Source: Toxonevra muliebris (taxonomy: Eukaryota; Arthropoda; Insecta; Diptera; Pallopteridae). From it: a DNA stretch of 64,000 nucleotides. Shown here piece by piece: positions 12,722 through 23,219 of this stretch. The stretch is from contig OY829326.1 of NCBI GenBank assembly GCA_963691655.1, forward strand, positions 145,098,998 to 145,162,997. Direction: 5' to 3'. The translations under genes were made by a program, and so were the position numbers. The notes beneath the pieces were generated by a model. It was not told the origin of the DNA. It made no database searches and was given only the letters and a program-made list of their open reading frames with translations. How positions within the stretch are numbered: the first letter of the stretch is position 1; each line of letters starts with the position of its first letter.

Positions 12722-12925
12722 ATTTTGAGACCTCCATTTTGTTTTTCGGAAAATCTGATATCGAATTTGTAATCAGCGACCTCAAGGGCCCTCCTGTAGC
12801 TATTTTGATGAAGATAAACTTATTTTTAAAACAAAATTATCTAAATTTTTGAAGCCGCCATTTCGTTTTTTAAAAACCTGATTCCGGATTCGTGATCAGC
12901 AACCTTGAAAACCCCAAAGTAAAGA
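12722..12925. repeat. Two diverged copies of a dispersed GCCATTTT...AATCAGCGACC repeat
   Basis: Two blocks of about 75 bases lie roughly 120 bases apart. Both run from CCATTTyGTTTTT through AAAATCTGAT/AAACCTGATT and GATTCGTGATCAG or AATTTGTAATCAG to CGACCTCAAGG/CAACCTTGAAAAC. A third copy is at about 55412-55485, inside a hAT element, and a weaker one near 17575-17625. No termini were recognised, so the type of element is unknown. Confidence 0.6.
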
Positions 12926-13039
12926 ATTTAATGTATTTAAATATAGACCAGGGTTTTTGGATGTTGCTCCAGTGTGTGTTGTGTTGTAATGAATGATCGA
13001 AACCCTAGCCCCACCACCTCCGCAAACTAAGGAGATGTA

Positions 13040-13391
13040 GGCGTTTTGCTATCCTGACATAAACTGCTGCAAAAAAAGAGCAAATCAGGCCTTCGGACTC
13101 CTCTATCCGATATGGAACTTTTCTTAGATTTCGCGGCGTACCAAGCTTAGGCTCTAACGTAAAGTCAACCTTGTTGTACTTTTACGAAATTTTGGTTCTA
13201 TGACGCAAACTATTCGAGTCTTCATCAATCGGTTTCATCAAAAGATTCTTCTGTTATTTAGGCCGGCAAATATACTGTGGACGCCAACAGATGACATCTT
13301 TAGAACGGCAATATATTTACTGACATCCACAAGGCAGTTGACGGAAAAGAAGATCCGCAAATACCTGGAGGAGACCCTTAGAATGAAATAA
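13040..13391 (+). pseudogene. Jockey-type LINE, C-terminal RT/thumb relic
   Basis: The plus strand yields NCCKKRANQAFGLLYPIWNF. After a break it reads RKVNLVVLLRNFGS, then VFINRFHQKILLLF, and it closes KIRKYLEETLRMK with stop. The order (K..KR..AL..LYPI, then K..L....P, then a QRFQ.K-like stretch, then ...KYLE..L) is that of the C-terminal region following the reverse-transcriptase palm in Jockey-clade elements. The catalytic palm is absent. Frame breaks near 13125-13160 show decay. It lies directly upstream of a second, different LINE relic. Confidence 0.6.
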
Positions 13392-13439
13392 AAAATCTAT
13401 CGCTGCACAGAGCCGAAAGGAAGAACTTTGTTTTGGCCG

Positions 13440-13787
13440 TTTGTTCTCCCGCGAAACCACAACGAACAATCCACAATTGGCGCAATTTGATAGGCCTTAA
13501 TCATGCGAAACAAGAAACGTAGGCGGTAGGTACTCATCAGTAGTAAACTTGTTTTGAAGGTGGCTAAACTAACTGTAGACGAAGCCGAAATTTCGAGAAA
13601 AATAAGTATCAAATACTTTGATATTATGATAGATGCAAGGCTATCATTTAAACAGTACTTCAAGGAAACCAAAACAACTATGTTGATGAACATGAGTGGT
13701 ACTCGACTGAAATGACGGCAACTTCTTACAAATATAGTAATAATACTTTATGCTGCTTCCATTTTGGCACTGGAAGTGAAATATATA
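13440..13787 (+). pseudogene. R1-like LINE reverse transcriptase relic, cut by a mariner
   Basis: After an extra 4 bases near 13530, one open frame reads LISSKLVLKVAKLTVDEAEI, SIKYFDIMIDARLSFKQYF and LLTNIVIILYAASILAL. This matches the end of the palm and the thumb of R1-type reverse transcriptases: KTEAVLIS, a KYLG-like motif (here KYFD), DARLSFK, then LLYAAPIWA-like. Upstream, KQET and a stop are seen in another frame. The frame ends abruptly at the left end of the mariner at 13788, so the mariner appears to have inserted into this LINE. I could not recognise the continuation beyond 15037. The LINE insertion is therefore older than the mariner. Confidence 0.65.
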
Positions 13788-15036
13788 TTGGGAGTATGAA
13801 TGTATAAGCTCGTAATTGTGACTAACTTCATATCTATAATACGCGCCATTTTTTTGACATTGACAGCTATTCTATCTCGAAGAGCGCCAAAAATACTATA
13901 AGAATTGATCTGTCAAATAATTTTCATAATTTTACAAAAGTGTTTTACTATAGCTGAAAATGTCGAATTACGTGCCAGCAAAACAACATTTGCGGGAAGT
14001 TTTAATTTGCTTCTTCCATTTAAAGAAAAACGCAACTGAAGCAAATCGTTTACTCACTGAAGCTTATCCTGACTGTGCTATAGACGTTAGAATGTGTCAG
14101 GTGTGGTATGCCCGTTTCAAAAGTGGTGATTTTGATGTTGAAGACAGGGAACGTTCAGGCAGCCCGAAAAAGTTCGAAGATTCATGTCAAACGCAACAAG
14201 AACTTACAGAATCTTTAGGAGTTAATCAATCAACTATTTATAAATGATTAAAAGCATTGGGAATGATTAAAAAACAAGGAAATTGGGTGCCGTACGAATT
14301 GAAGCCGAGAGACGTCGAACGACGATTTTTCACATGTGAACTGCTGATTGAACGACAGAAAAGAAAGGGTTTTCTGCATCGTATTGTGACTGGCGATGAA
14401 AAGTGGATACGTTACGATAACCCAAAGCGTAAAAAATCATGGGGACCGCCCGGACATGCATCAATATCAACGGCAGAGCCGAACATCCATGGATCCAAGC
14501 TCTTGCTGTGTATTTAGTGGGATATGAAAGGTGTCGTGTATTATGAGCTGTTGAAACCGAATGAAACGATCACTGGCGACCGCTACCGACTACAATTGAT
14601 GCGTTTGAGCCGAGCATTAAAGGATAAGAGGCCAGAATATGAGAATAGACACGACGAAGTTATTCTTCAGCACGACAATGCTCGGTCGCATGTTGCAAGG
14701 CAAGTAAAAACATACTTGGAAACGCTGAAATGGGAAGTGCTACCCCACCCGCCGTATTCTCCAGACATTGCTCCTTCTGATTACGACTTGTTCCGATCGA
14801 TGACACATGGCCTGGCTGAACAGGCTGAACAGAAGAACTCAAAAAATGGGTCGATTCGTGGATAGCCTCAAAAGATGAGGAGTTCTTGCGACGCGGAATT
14901 CGTATGCTACCAGAAAGATGGGAAAAGGTTGTGGCTAACGATGGACAATACTTTAAAGAATAAATTTATAATCACTTTTTCACAACAAATGTCCAAATTA
15001 CGAAAAAAATACGAGTTTGTACATTCATACTCCCAA
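13788..15036 (+). mobile_element. mariner element, copy A
   Basis: The left terminus TTGGGAGTATGAATGTATAA and the right terminus (reverse complement TTGGGAGTATGAATGTACAA) match at 25 of about 27 positions. They are flanked by TA on both sides, the Tc1/mariner target. The 1249-bp element encodes one transposase on the plus strand. A second copy of the same family is at 43422-44586 with identical terminal bases. Confidence 0.95.
13960..14963 (+). pseudogene. mariner transposase, copy A (defective)
   Basis: The start MSNYVPAKQHLREVL, the helix-turn-helix region with FKSGDFDVEDRERSGSP, and the catalytic blocks VTGDEKW, LQHDNARSH and PYSPDIAPSDYDLF are all present. Thirty-four residues separate the second and third Asp, so this is a D,D34D mariner. 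N-terminal wording resembles the mauritiana group, but the subfamily is not certain. Lesions are a 30-base in-frame deletion after KKFED relative to copy B, a stop at about 14245 (TGA where copy B has CGA), a stop near 14515 (TAG) and a rearranged segment after GLAEQ that shifts frame. The C-terminal PERWEKVVANDGQYF is intact downstream. The catalytic triad survives but the protein cannot be made whole. Confidence 0.93.
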
Positions 15037-16316
15037 TAATAAAAAAAATTTGTGTGCTCTTAGAGTATGCAGTTTAGTATAGTGTCGAACGATGCAGCCT
15101 TAGGCAGGTATGGTGCCAATCAGCTAGATTGGATGGGAGACATACTACTGAAATAAACTTTTCGGATGGAAATACGCGCAACTGCAGCGTACCTATGTCG
15201 TGATGCACGGACCAAAATTGGATAAAACGGCCTCAAAATCGAAGATAAAGGTTTAAAAGTTAAGAGATTTCGAAAAAAAAAGTTTGCTACCTACCGCCAG
15301 ATCATAAAGGGTTAATTTAACTTTAAATAAATACAAATAAATGAAAGAAATGCCAAAATATTCTCAATAATATTTTTCTTCTATACTTAAAAAAAAAAAA
15401 AACAAATTCCATTAAGCAAATACACAAACTCTCCCACACATACGCACAAATTTATTTATGAAAAGCAATAAAAAATTTTAATTATTTTCATTTCATGTCT
15501 TTTAATTAACATGCCTAATAAAACACAAATAAACCCAAAGATATATATGCACACACACAAACACACACATACATTAATGTATGCAACTTATACATACTGA
15601 TACAAAGTACTGAAATATATATTTACCCATATGTAAATATGTATGTAAGCAAATACCACCCTTTTTTATTAAACTCTTTACTTATTAGATACCTTCATAT
15701 ATGAAATGCAAGCACCTTACTTTAGGCAGACCCCTTCAACATTATTATGAAGGAGAGGCAACAACAATATACATACATATAAAAAATAATAATATTCCCA
15801 AAATATAAATAATTAAAAAAGAGAAAATGTTAAAAAAGTGCTCGTACCTCATTTCACAGATACTCAGTGAGAGATTGTAGGTAAACATATACGCACACAC
15901 ATACATATACATATATATGTGTATCTCTGAGGTTTTTACAAATGCATAATGCTGATTACAATAATAATTTTATGAATTTATGTAAGCAGCAGCAGCCGCA
16001 GCAACAACAGCAACAACCACATTACATTATACTGTTGCTCTCCCACTCTCACCGCTCATGCCGCTATTCTCTTTTTAAAGAGCAAGGTGTGCATTATGAT
16101 AAGAAGGATAAGTCGTTCTGCTCATATTACATGCATACATATATTTTATACCTATCTGCATATATACATACATACATACTTGCACATACATATGTATGTA
16201 CATATGTATGTCTGCATGTATGTTTAAATCATAACATATCCTTTTAATGTTTTTTTGTTTTCGTACTTCTTCTCGTTATTTTTTGTGTTTTTGTTTTGTA
16301 TGTGTGTGTTCCTCAG
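15037..16316. other. Non-coding DNA ending in a strong splice acceptor
   Basis: No gene or transposon end is seen. (CATA)n and TATG-type runs lie near 15590-15650, 15770-15920 and 16130-16220. A Gln-rich CAG/CAA run at 15984-16020 lies in a plus-strand frame, but without convincing splice sites. The last 70 bases are an almost uninterrupted pyrimidine/T-rich tract leading to CCTCAG at 16311-16316, which is the acceptor of the exon that follows. Confidence 0.55.
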
Positions 16317-16397
16317 TTTTTACTTGCGCGCCTGAAAGTATGCCATAAGGCTTTATATGAACATCGCCGTCGTCGCGAAAAATATCAAAAACTCTGA
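16317..16397 (+). CDS. Candidate terminal coding exon of an unrecognised host gene
   Basis: This is the most gene-like segment in the window. A long T-rich tract ends in CAG, and the very next base starts an open phase-0 frame of 26 codons ending CHKALYEHRRRREKYQKL and TGA. It begins FLLARLKV. The coding part has clearly more GC than its surroundings, with CGCCGTCGTCGCGAA-type arginine codons, and is followed by an AATAAA about 80 bases after the stop. Together these fit a last exon plus short 3' UTR. The basic, helical C-terminus could be a coiled-coil or membrane-proximal tail, but I do not recognise the protein. The upstream exon was not identified. The plus-strand gene probably spans much of the sequence to the left as introns. 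Confidence 0.55.
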   Translation, partial: FLLARLKVCHKALYEHRRRREKYQKL

Positions 16398-16474
16398 GGA
16401 GAGCCGAAAAGATCGTGAACAATATATACTTAAATTAATGTATAAATGTGTGTGTGCACAATTCCCGTAAGTGC

Positions 16475-16480
16475 AATAAA
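16475..16480 (+). promoter_or_regulatory. Candidate polyadenylation signal AATAAA
   Basis: AATAAA lies about 80 bases after the stop of the candidate terminal exon, in GTGCAATAAATTTCATAG. Such hexamers are common in AT-rich DNA, so its weight comes only from its position relative to the exon. Confidence 0.4.
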
Positions 16481-17860
16481 TTTCATAGACAAAAAAGAAA
16501 AAGAACAACAACAGCAGCAGTAACGACAGAAGAAAAAAACGCAGTTTTATGCAAATTAAAAGAAAATTTTAGGTGAACGAACATTTTCGAAAGATAAGCA
16601 ACATAATTAATTGTTGCTATTATAAAAAAATATAAAAAATGTCATACTTTACTTTTATATAGGTACATACACATATACGTAGCTACCTATACATCTATAT
16701 ATATATGTATATGTATGATACATAAAATATATTTTTCTTCATTTCTTTTTTAATAATAGTGCAAAATTATTATTCTCTGCATACATAAATTGACATTTTC
16801 ACTTTTTCCTACTCCGATTTTATTCTTATTGTCAGTAAAATAACGTTTCATTGTGGTTGCATTGTATGTTTATTTATTTTATTCATACTACTCTTTTTCT
16901 GTTCCTTCTTTCTTCTCTCTCTACTGACTTTATCTTTTTCTTGTACTTCATTTATTTGGGTTTACTACAAATGTCTGCAGTTTACTCAATCCTTCCCTTT
17001 TTTGTTCTGTTTTTTTTTTTTGTTTTTTTTTGCTTTTTGACTTTTATTTTTCTGACCATTTGAGAATTCAACTTCATTGCTTCGGTTATTAATTATTCAT
17101 ATCTGCATATGACGACTGTGGGCTGCACGGTGGAACAACAGTTAATCATACATAAAATAAAAAGGTATATATTCTGAGAGTGGGAAAGGGGAAATGTTAG
17201 GAAGGGCTGGTGACTGGGATCTGACTCTAATTATTTCAGGGGTGTCATTTGTTATACTGTACAAAAAATAACATTCTTTCCAAATAGAGAATTCAAGAAT
17301 TGTTTCAGTCAAATTTTGTCGCTGAAACCGGTAACCTCAAAATGGAAGGGAGACCTTTCTATTGTTTTGGTATTCTGCCTAGTTTTAGATTAGGAATATT
17401 TTCTCCCAAGAACGTTGGTTAATTTTCTTAATCGTTTGTTCTGTAGGATCATCCGCAAAAATTGCTTATTAAAAAATATGGGAGTAAAAAGTATTCAGGG
17501 TATTATAAAAAGTATCTTTCTCTCAGACATCACACATGTAACTTTTAAAATGAACCAGTGACATTTTAAAAATTCTGGAGTTGGAAAAAAGTCGCTTTGG
17601 GTTCATGATCAGCGCCCAAACTTAATCTGAGTTTCCATCTGGTTTTTATCTTGCTCATAGTGCCATTTAATAAAGTACTCTTTAAGTCCCGCATCTTCGT
17701 TTTGTGCTTTCCTTGATATTGAGATACGTCGATAACAATGTTTTCGGCTCATTATTCAGAGCTCTTGAACGTAAAGGTTTTGACTTTTCAATGTTCACCT
17801 TTTAAAAAGCGATAAATAAGTTCCATGATTGGCAATACTACCATATGTACTATAGTTATG
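16481..17860. other. Non-coding DNA downstream of the candidate terminal exon
   Basis: No gene is seen. It holds TA/CATA-type microsatellites (16660-16715) and T-rich runs near 17010-17035. A weak match to the GATTCGTAATCAGCGACC-type dispersed repeat lies near 17575-17625. It leads into a LINE relic at its right edge. Confidence 0.5.
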
Positions 17861-18140
17861 AGAAGTTGTCCACCGAGTAATAATCAATGATCTTCTAACT
17901 ATGCTGGATAAGCTCGATAATAAAGCCATAGGTTGTGCAAATGATCTAGTGAATATTGTCACTGGAAAGTTTGATTCAACTTAATATCATATAGGTATTG
18001 AAATCAGCTCTTAAAATGAATCTTGATTGATGAGTCTCAGATGATCTTACCCCAGTAAAGCAGTCCTTGTTCTCTTCAGTAGTAGAAATGTACGAATTGG
18101 GCGACGTTCACCTTTCTATTATTGAGTATTCTGAAAAAGT
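17860..18140 (+). pseudogene. LINE reverse-transcriptase palm relic
   Basis: One frame reads VIINDLLTMLDKLDNKAIG followed by CANDLVNIVTGKFDST. This corresponds to the RT segment before and across the catalytic Y-A-D-D box (here C-A-N-D), with the V.GKF stretch that follows it. After two stops, the sequence reads PSKAVLVLFSSRNVRIG, the NPxKTELVLF-like segment downstream. Order and spacing fit a non-LTR reverse transcriptase of Jockey or related type. The first catalytic Asp is Asn and stops interrupt it, so it is inactive. A SINE sits immediately to the right. Confidence 0.65.
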
Positions 18141-18254
18141 CCAGCACTTGAGTTTTACACTTGGCAAAATAAAACTTAGAATACGCAATTAAATAATGCG
18201 TTCACGAAAGCGACTAGAGCTTTTTGGGCCTACAGAAAACTCTATGAAAAAACT

Positions 18255-18551
18255 TTGGTCTTACATGGAGGGCCAAGGCCGAGCTTTTCGCATCCATTCA
18301 TGTTGTGTGAGTTATATTTATACACGAATGGAAGGGACCTACAGTTTTATGCTGAATCCGAACGGCAAAGTGAAAAGCTTTTCATAGGCATTTTTTTACT
18401 CTTGGAGGTTTGCCATTGCCAGCCAAGAGGTGGTGCCATATAGAAAAATTTTTATTTTCTATTTTTGATTTTTGAACGTGCCGAGATATGAACCCGGGCA
18501 CCTCTGCGTAGCAGTCCCACACACTAACCACTAGGCTACAGCGATCACTCA
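18255..18551 (-). mobile_element. tRNA-derived SINE, family 1 (copy 1)
   Basis: On the minus strand the element begins with a tRNA-like head: an A box TAGCCTAGTGG (18528-18538) and a B box with GGGTTCATATCTC (18483-18495), as needed for RNA polymerase III. It continues through CACCTCTTGGCTGGCAATGG and GCAAACCTCC to a tail with GCCGTTCGGATTC and CTGTAGGTCCCTTCCATTCG. Four further copies (19135, 27330, 39311 and 60655) show the same order, so this is a dispersed family. The body has no coding capacity. Confidence 0.8.
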
Positions 18552-19134
18552 AAAAATGATTTTCCTACTTTATGATAATTAGGCCAATTGTAAGCCATTC
18601 GACTTTTGCGAAGTGGTTTCAAGTCCTACAAGGCTCGGTTATCACTTAACTAAATAAACTACAGAGGCGAACCTGTCCCACCTCTACCATTGAGGCACTA
18701 ATTAGGCTTGTACCTCGGTACATCTTTATAAAAAAAAACAGCCACAATTACTGCTCTGGTGTTGCAGATTTCGTCTAACTTATTAAGTGGTGAAATAGGT
18801 CGTTCGTCTGACAATGAAATTCATTAGTTAAATTCATAACACTTTAATCTGTTCTGAATCGGATTCCATAATTAGGGGTATATACTTTGTTCGAAAATTC
18901 GTTATTGTCCTTCCCAACATGGTGGGAAGGGGTTTGGGCTTGAAACCTCTTCCTTACACATAAAAATTTCATACATTTTGATCATTGGGTATGAATCAAA
19001 ATACAATTACAAACGGAAATCTCTGGATCCGCTGAATAAGAACATCTAACCATTCTCTCTGAAGCAAAACTTCGAGTTCGGTTGCACGATAAGCTTATAA
19101 TTTGTAATGCTGATGCTACTGTTTGCGTCCTATA
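18552..19134. other. Unassigned spacer between two SINE copies
   Basis: No gene or element end is recognised. A short hairpin CCTTCCCA...GTGGGAAGG lies near 18909-18930. Confidence 0.4.
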
Positions 19135-19351
19135 CTACTACTATTATGGCACAACAGACCATGGAGGGCCTCGTCCAAGCGTTTCGCATCCATTCATGTT
19201 GTATGAATTATATTTGTACACAAATTATATTTGTACATAATCCAAGAGGTGGTGACGTGAAGAAAAAATAAGAATATTGTGTCGAGATTTAAACCTGAGC
19301 ACCTCTGCGTAGCAGTCTAACATACCAAACACTCAGCTACGGCGGCCACCT
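19135..19351 (-). mobile_element. tRNA-derived SINE, family 1 (copy 2)
   Basis: Same orientation and order as the copy at 18255: the tRNA-like head (reverse complement of ACCTCTGCGTAGCAGTCTAA...CAGCTACGG), then CACCTCTTGG, then the tail with ACAAATATAATTCATACAAC and CATGAATGGATGCGAAACGC. The stretch holding GGCAATGGCAAACC is deleted here. The far end carries ATGGAGGGCCTCGTCC, matching ATGGAGGGCCAAGGCC in copy 1, which extends the common tail. Confidence 0.7.
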
Positions 19352-22300
19352 TGCGTTCTATAATTATTTACAGGCAGGTTGAAGGAAATTGTTTCGAAAA
19401 TCCAAATATTTGGCATGTTGATTTCACTGTTTTATGGCTAAAATATTAAAAATCGGTTCGAAATTTTAGCACACATAAAGGATCCAAACCTCTGTGCCAT
19501 AAACTGAAAATAGTGTAAGCCGTAGAGACGCGTTGTTTGTTTTTGGTGTAGCTGCCTATTCAACTTCTAAGAAGTTCTAAGAAATATTGTCAAAATTGGA
19601 ACAATATGATCACCACCAATTCTTATATTATTTTTGAACTTTTGGATTCCAATCTCTTTTCAATCCTCACTCTTACTACCTAATTTTCTAGCTGTCTGTT
19701 TCATACAGTTTTTCATGCTTGCACTGGTGTATTCATGGTCTAAAGTACTATCTTGATTACCTTCCAAAGAAGTCCAGAATTTATAAAGAACAAATAGCAC
19801 AATACTACTAATTCTTTCAGAATCCGAAGTCGAGCCCCATGTCCAAAACAAAAAGTTTAATTTTGTGGGACACTGTAATTGGGCCATAGTTGATAGATAT
19901 GGTCATATATATATATTTATTTGGAAATGACCGTCTGTTCGTTAACTCAATAAAAATATATAAGCAATCTCATGCAAACTGGGTACAGACTGGGTTTCTC
20001 GTAGTTAGACTTAGGTCAAATTGGTCAAATTGGTCGAGCCTTCTATAAAAAAATGTAATTTTTGTTGGTGTTCATTTGCAATGGTTTCCCACTGTGCTCC
20101 CCATTACTTCTCTACTTCTCAATTGTATCTGAAAAGAACTTTTTACACCCAACCACATAAATACACTCACACATACATATTTACATTTCATTTTCAATGT
20201 AAAATTATGACGGACACTTCTATTCATAATATAAAACCATATAAATGTGACATTCCAAAAAATACATTCATATTTTTAACACAGTATTTGAAATGTTTCA
20301 ATTCGTTTTAACTTTGGATACCACACTAACAACAACAACAGCAACAAAACAAAAATAGCACATAGAAAGTCAAACTGAAATACTCTCCAGAGATACAAGA
20401 GGGTTCCACCCTCCTCCCCTCACATTTTTACCAGTGAACATCCGCATTGAACCACAACAAGCGGAAACACACGCCTCTTTCATCTCTTTCTCTCTCTGTC
20501 TCACTTTTGGGTTACTACAGCTCTCCACTTAACTAAATGTAGCCCAATCTAACTAACTTAGCCAACTTCTTCACCCTTCGACACACACACACACACACAT
20601 ACCCAATTCAATCAAATTTTAAGTACAAAAAACGAACCAAATTGGACCATACCCAAATGCCAATGCTATTGGTGTAGACGATGATGAAGAAAAACTTTAC
20701 ACATACACACTCACTCACTCACACACACATGCATATCCTCGCAAAAAAACATTACGAAAGCTGAAAATTGTTCTCCTTTTTCTCCTACCACGAACCCAGA
20801 AAAGGCACTCGAAACTATTCGAAAGTGTCCAGTTATGCACACGTACATGATTATTGTTCCAAAAACAAAAAATGAAAAGAAAAAATATTAAAATAATAAT
20901 AAAGAAAAAAAGAATTGAAATATAAAAGCAAAACAATTTTGAAAATGAAGTCATCGGAGGCGCACTAAAGGACACATCGACAACGATAATGCTGGGCTGC
21001 TGCATACTCCCCACACTCTTGCTAGCTTTGACCAAGTGAGGAGTGTGCCGTTGATGCAGCACTGGCTGGTCCCTTTAGTGTGGATTTGAGTGTGTGTCCC
21101 AATGATTGTGAGCTAAGTTGAGTTGAGCATGGAACCCTTAATTAAATAAATTCAATATGCGCACAAGAGAAAAACGTGAAGCGGTCAGGCAAAATACAAA
21201 CGAAATCGTCATGGCATTTAATATTTAAAAGCGTTCCATAAAACTTGTTACACACACACACACACATAAACACAAACACATACAGTACCACGAGAGTATT
21301 CAATGAGTGCGGAGAGGATGCACACTGCAATGGATAGTGTGATGAGTTGTAATGTGCCGATGTAGTGGTGTCGCTGCTGCTGCTGCTGCTGCTGCTACTG
21401 CTGGTATGAGCGAAATGAATCTTCTTCTATAAAGTCAGTTCCCGTATAGTAACGTTCGTCCAACGGAAAACTCTGCTGGTCATTTATGAACCCAAAAATA
21501 CATCGACATTTTGATAAGCGAATGAATTTTAGGCACATACTCATATGAATGCGGTACTGGGATGTGAGTTAAGCAGATGAAGCTCGCCATCAGGCAAGGC
21601 AAAGCATTGGCAAATAGTTCAAAAAGGATATTATTTAATGAGGTACACTTCATACAGCGTCAGCGGTGGCACAGCAACAGCAATCAGCAGTAAAATCGTT
21701 CGTGGTAGTATCGTTCGTTGTGTTGTACAATAGTTTGAATTGAATACATAGTTCTCAATAGACTGTAGACGTTGAAGGAAGGAGGAGGGTAAGGGGTAAG
21801 AGGTTGAGAATGAGAATGAGAAGCAGCCCAGAGATGAGGACGTTGAGAATGAACGACTCAAACACAAAAAAAAAAAAAAATAAAAAATAAAAATGCTAAA
21901 TTAAGTTGACCTGCTTGAATCGTACTCGTACATGATGACGATGATGTGAATGTGTAGTCAGGGTAACGAAATTGATTAAAAATTCAACACCGCAACGAAT
22001 GCGGAATTGAACAGAAATTTTAATGAGCAGGGTGTAAAGAGTTGATATCGGGGTGGGAGGAGTAAAAGGGCGCTGGAAAATACATAAAATAGTTTATGTG
22101 CTCAAAAGGAAAGTTGGCAGTAACTTTTATGCACATACTTGTTTCTGTTTGGCTGTATGTGTTTTTTATTACAGAATTTGTACTCGTATTGCACATCAAT
22201 GTATAAATTCAGATCTTCAAATAAGACTACGAAACTAAATGAATACATACAACGTTTTAAAGCATCTACCAGCGTCTAATATTCTAGCGGGCCCAAACTA

Positions 22301-22640
22301 CTTCTTAAGACTTTGATTAAAAAAAATTGTCTGATTGCTAGAGTTTCTAGAAACTTGTTAATTTCACAAAATAAAAATATTATATAAAATTTTATTTAAT
22401 AAATAAATCAGGAATCCTGGTTTCTGCATAATAGAATTTGGGGCTTGAATGTGCTGGCATCAGATTTGTACTATCCACTCACAGATGGATCTGGATCTTA
22501 TTATGATAAAGAGTATAATAGCTGTGTTTTACTCGCCAGCTAGTTTTACATGTGCGAATAAAACGACTAAGTTACTAAATCTCTTCTTCGTTATATTGTT
22601 ATTCACAATGAAACTGCACAGCAGCTAGAGGTGAAACATT
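19352..22640. other. Non-coding DNA with CA and CTG microsatellites
   Basis: No gene is seen. Simple repeats include (AC)n at 20581-20599 and 21250-21265 and a (CTG)n run at 21372-21398. GCACTAAAGG near 20961 is echoed inverted as CCTTTAGTG near 21072, a weak dyad. The relatively GC-rich 20940-21080 block has no supportable exon. Confidence 0.5.
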
Positions 22641-22644
22641 TTAA

Positions 22645-23215
22645 CTCTTTCATACCCAATGTTACGTATACGCAACATTCTCTTTAATGTGGCATAAATA
22701 AGGAAGTTAACAAATTTGACTATTCATATTATTTGTATTCAGTTCAGTTCAGGTATTCTTCATGTTTACTGATTGCCGAATATTTGAAATTTCTTGCTTA
22801 TCGTCGCCTGAGAATTGATTTGGCGTATGTGTATAAGTATTCCTATGCCTATACGACAAATCAATTCTCAGGCGACGTTATGTAATATTTTGTTTTAATG
22901 TTTTGTCTTTGAAATCCAGCAAAAAACCTAAGTGCAAAACTTTGTAGTAAAATCTTTTGCACTATTTTTTTAAAAGAAATGTTTTTAATTATCACAAAGC
23001 AAAATTTTCTTTATGAGACATGCTTATAAAAGATAAGAAAATATGAAAATAAAAAAATTGGTGAAAAATAGTTATCCCGTAGCGGTCTGCTATGTTTTTT
23101 TACCGTTAATAAAGGGCAAACAAATCAATGTAGAAGCAAGAAATTTTGTGTCGTGATTGTGGAAGACCTTAGCAACTGTAATTTCAAAACAAATTAAAAT
23201 TCGGGTGTCAAAGGG
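22645..23215. mobile_element. piggyBac-like MITE with TTAA target duplication
   Basis: The left end TTAA-CTCTTTCATACCCAATGT and the right end (reverse complement TTAA-CCCTTTGACACCCGAATT) match at most positions. TTAA lies outside each, the target of piggyBac-type transposases. Just inside the left end is a near-palindrome ATGTTACGTATACGCAACAT, also usual in such elements. At 571 bp it codes for no transposase. It contains the perfect hairpin at 22802-22877. Confidence 0.6.
22802..22877. repeat. Perfect 21-bp inverted repeat (long hairpin)
   Basis: CGTCGCCTGAGAATTGATTT plus one G on the left is repeated exactly in inverted form as CAAATCAATTCTCAGGCGAC plus G on the right, separated by 34 bases. 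The inner edges GCGTAT/ATACGA also pair partly. It lies within the piggyBac-like MITE. Transcription would give a stable stem-loop. Confidence 0.9.
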
Positions 23216-23219
23216 TTAA

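Noticed and set aside
18196..18443. Two overlapping plus-strand frames of about 62 codons
   Set aside because: Mostly the antisense of a SINE copy.
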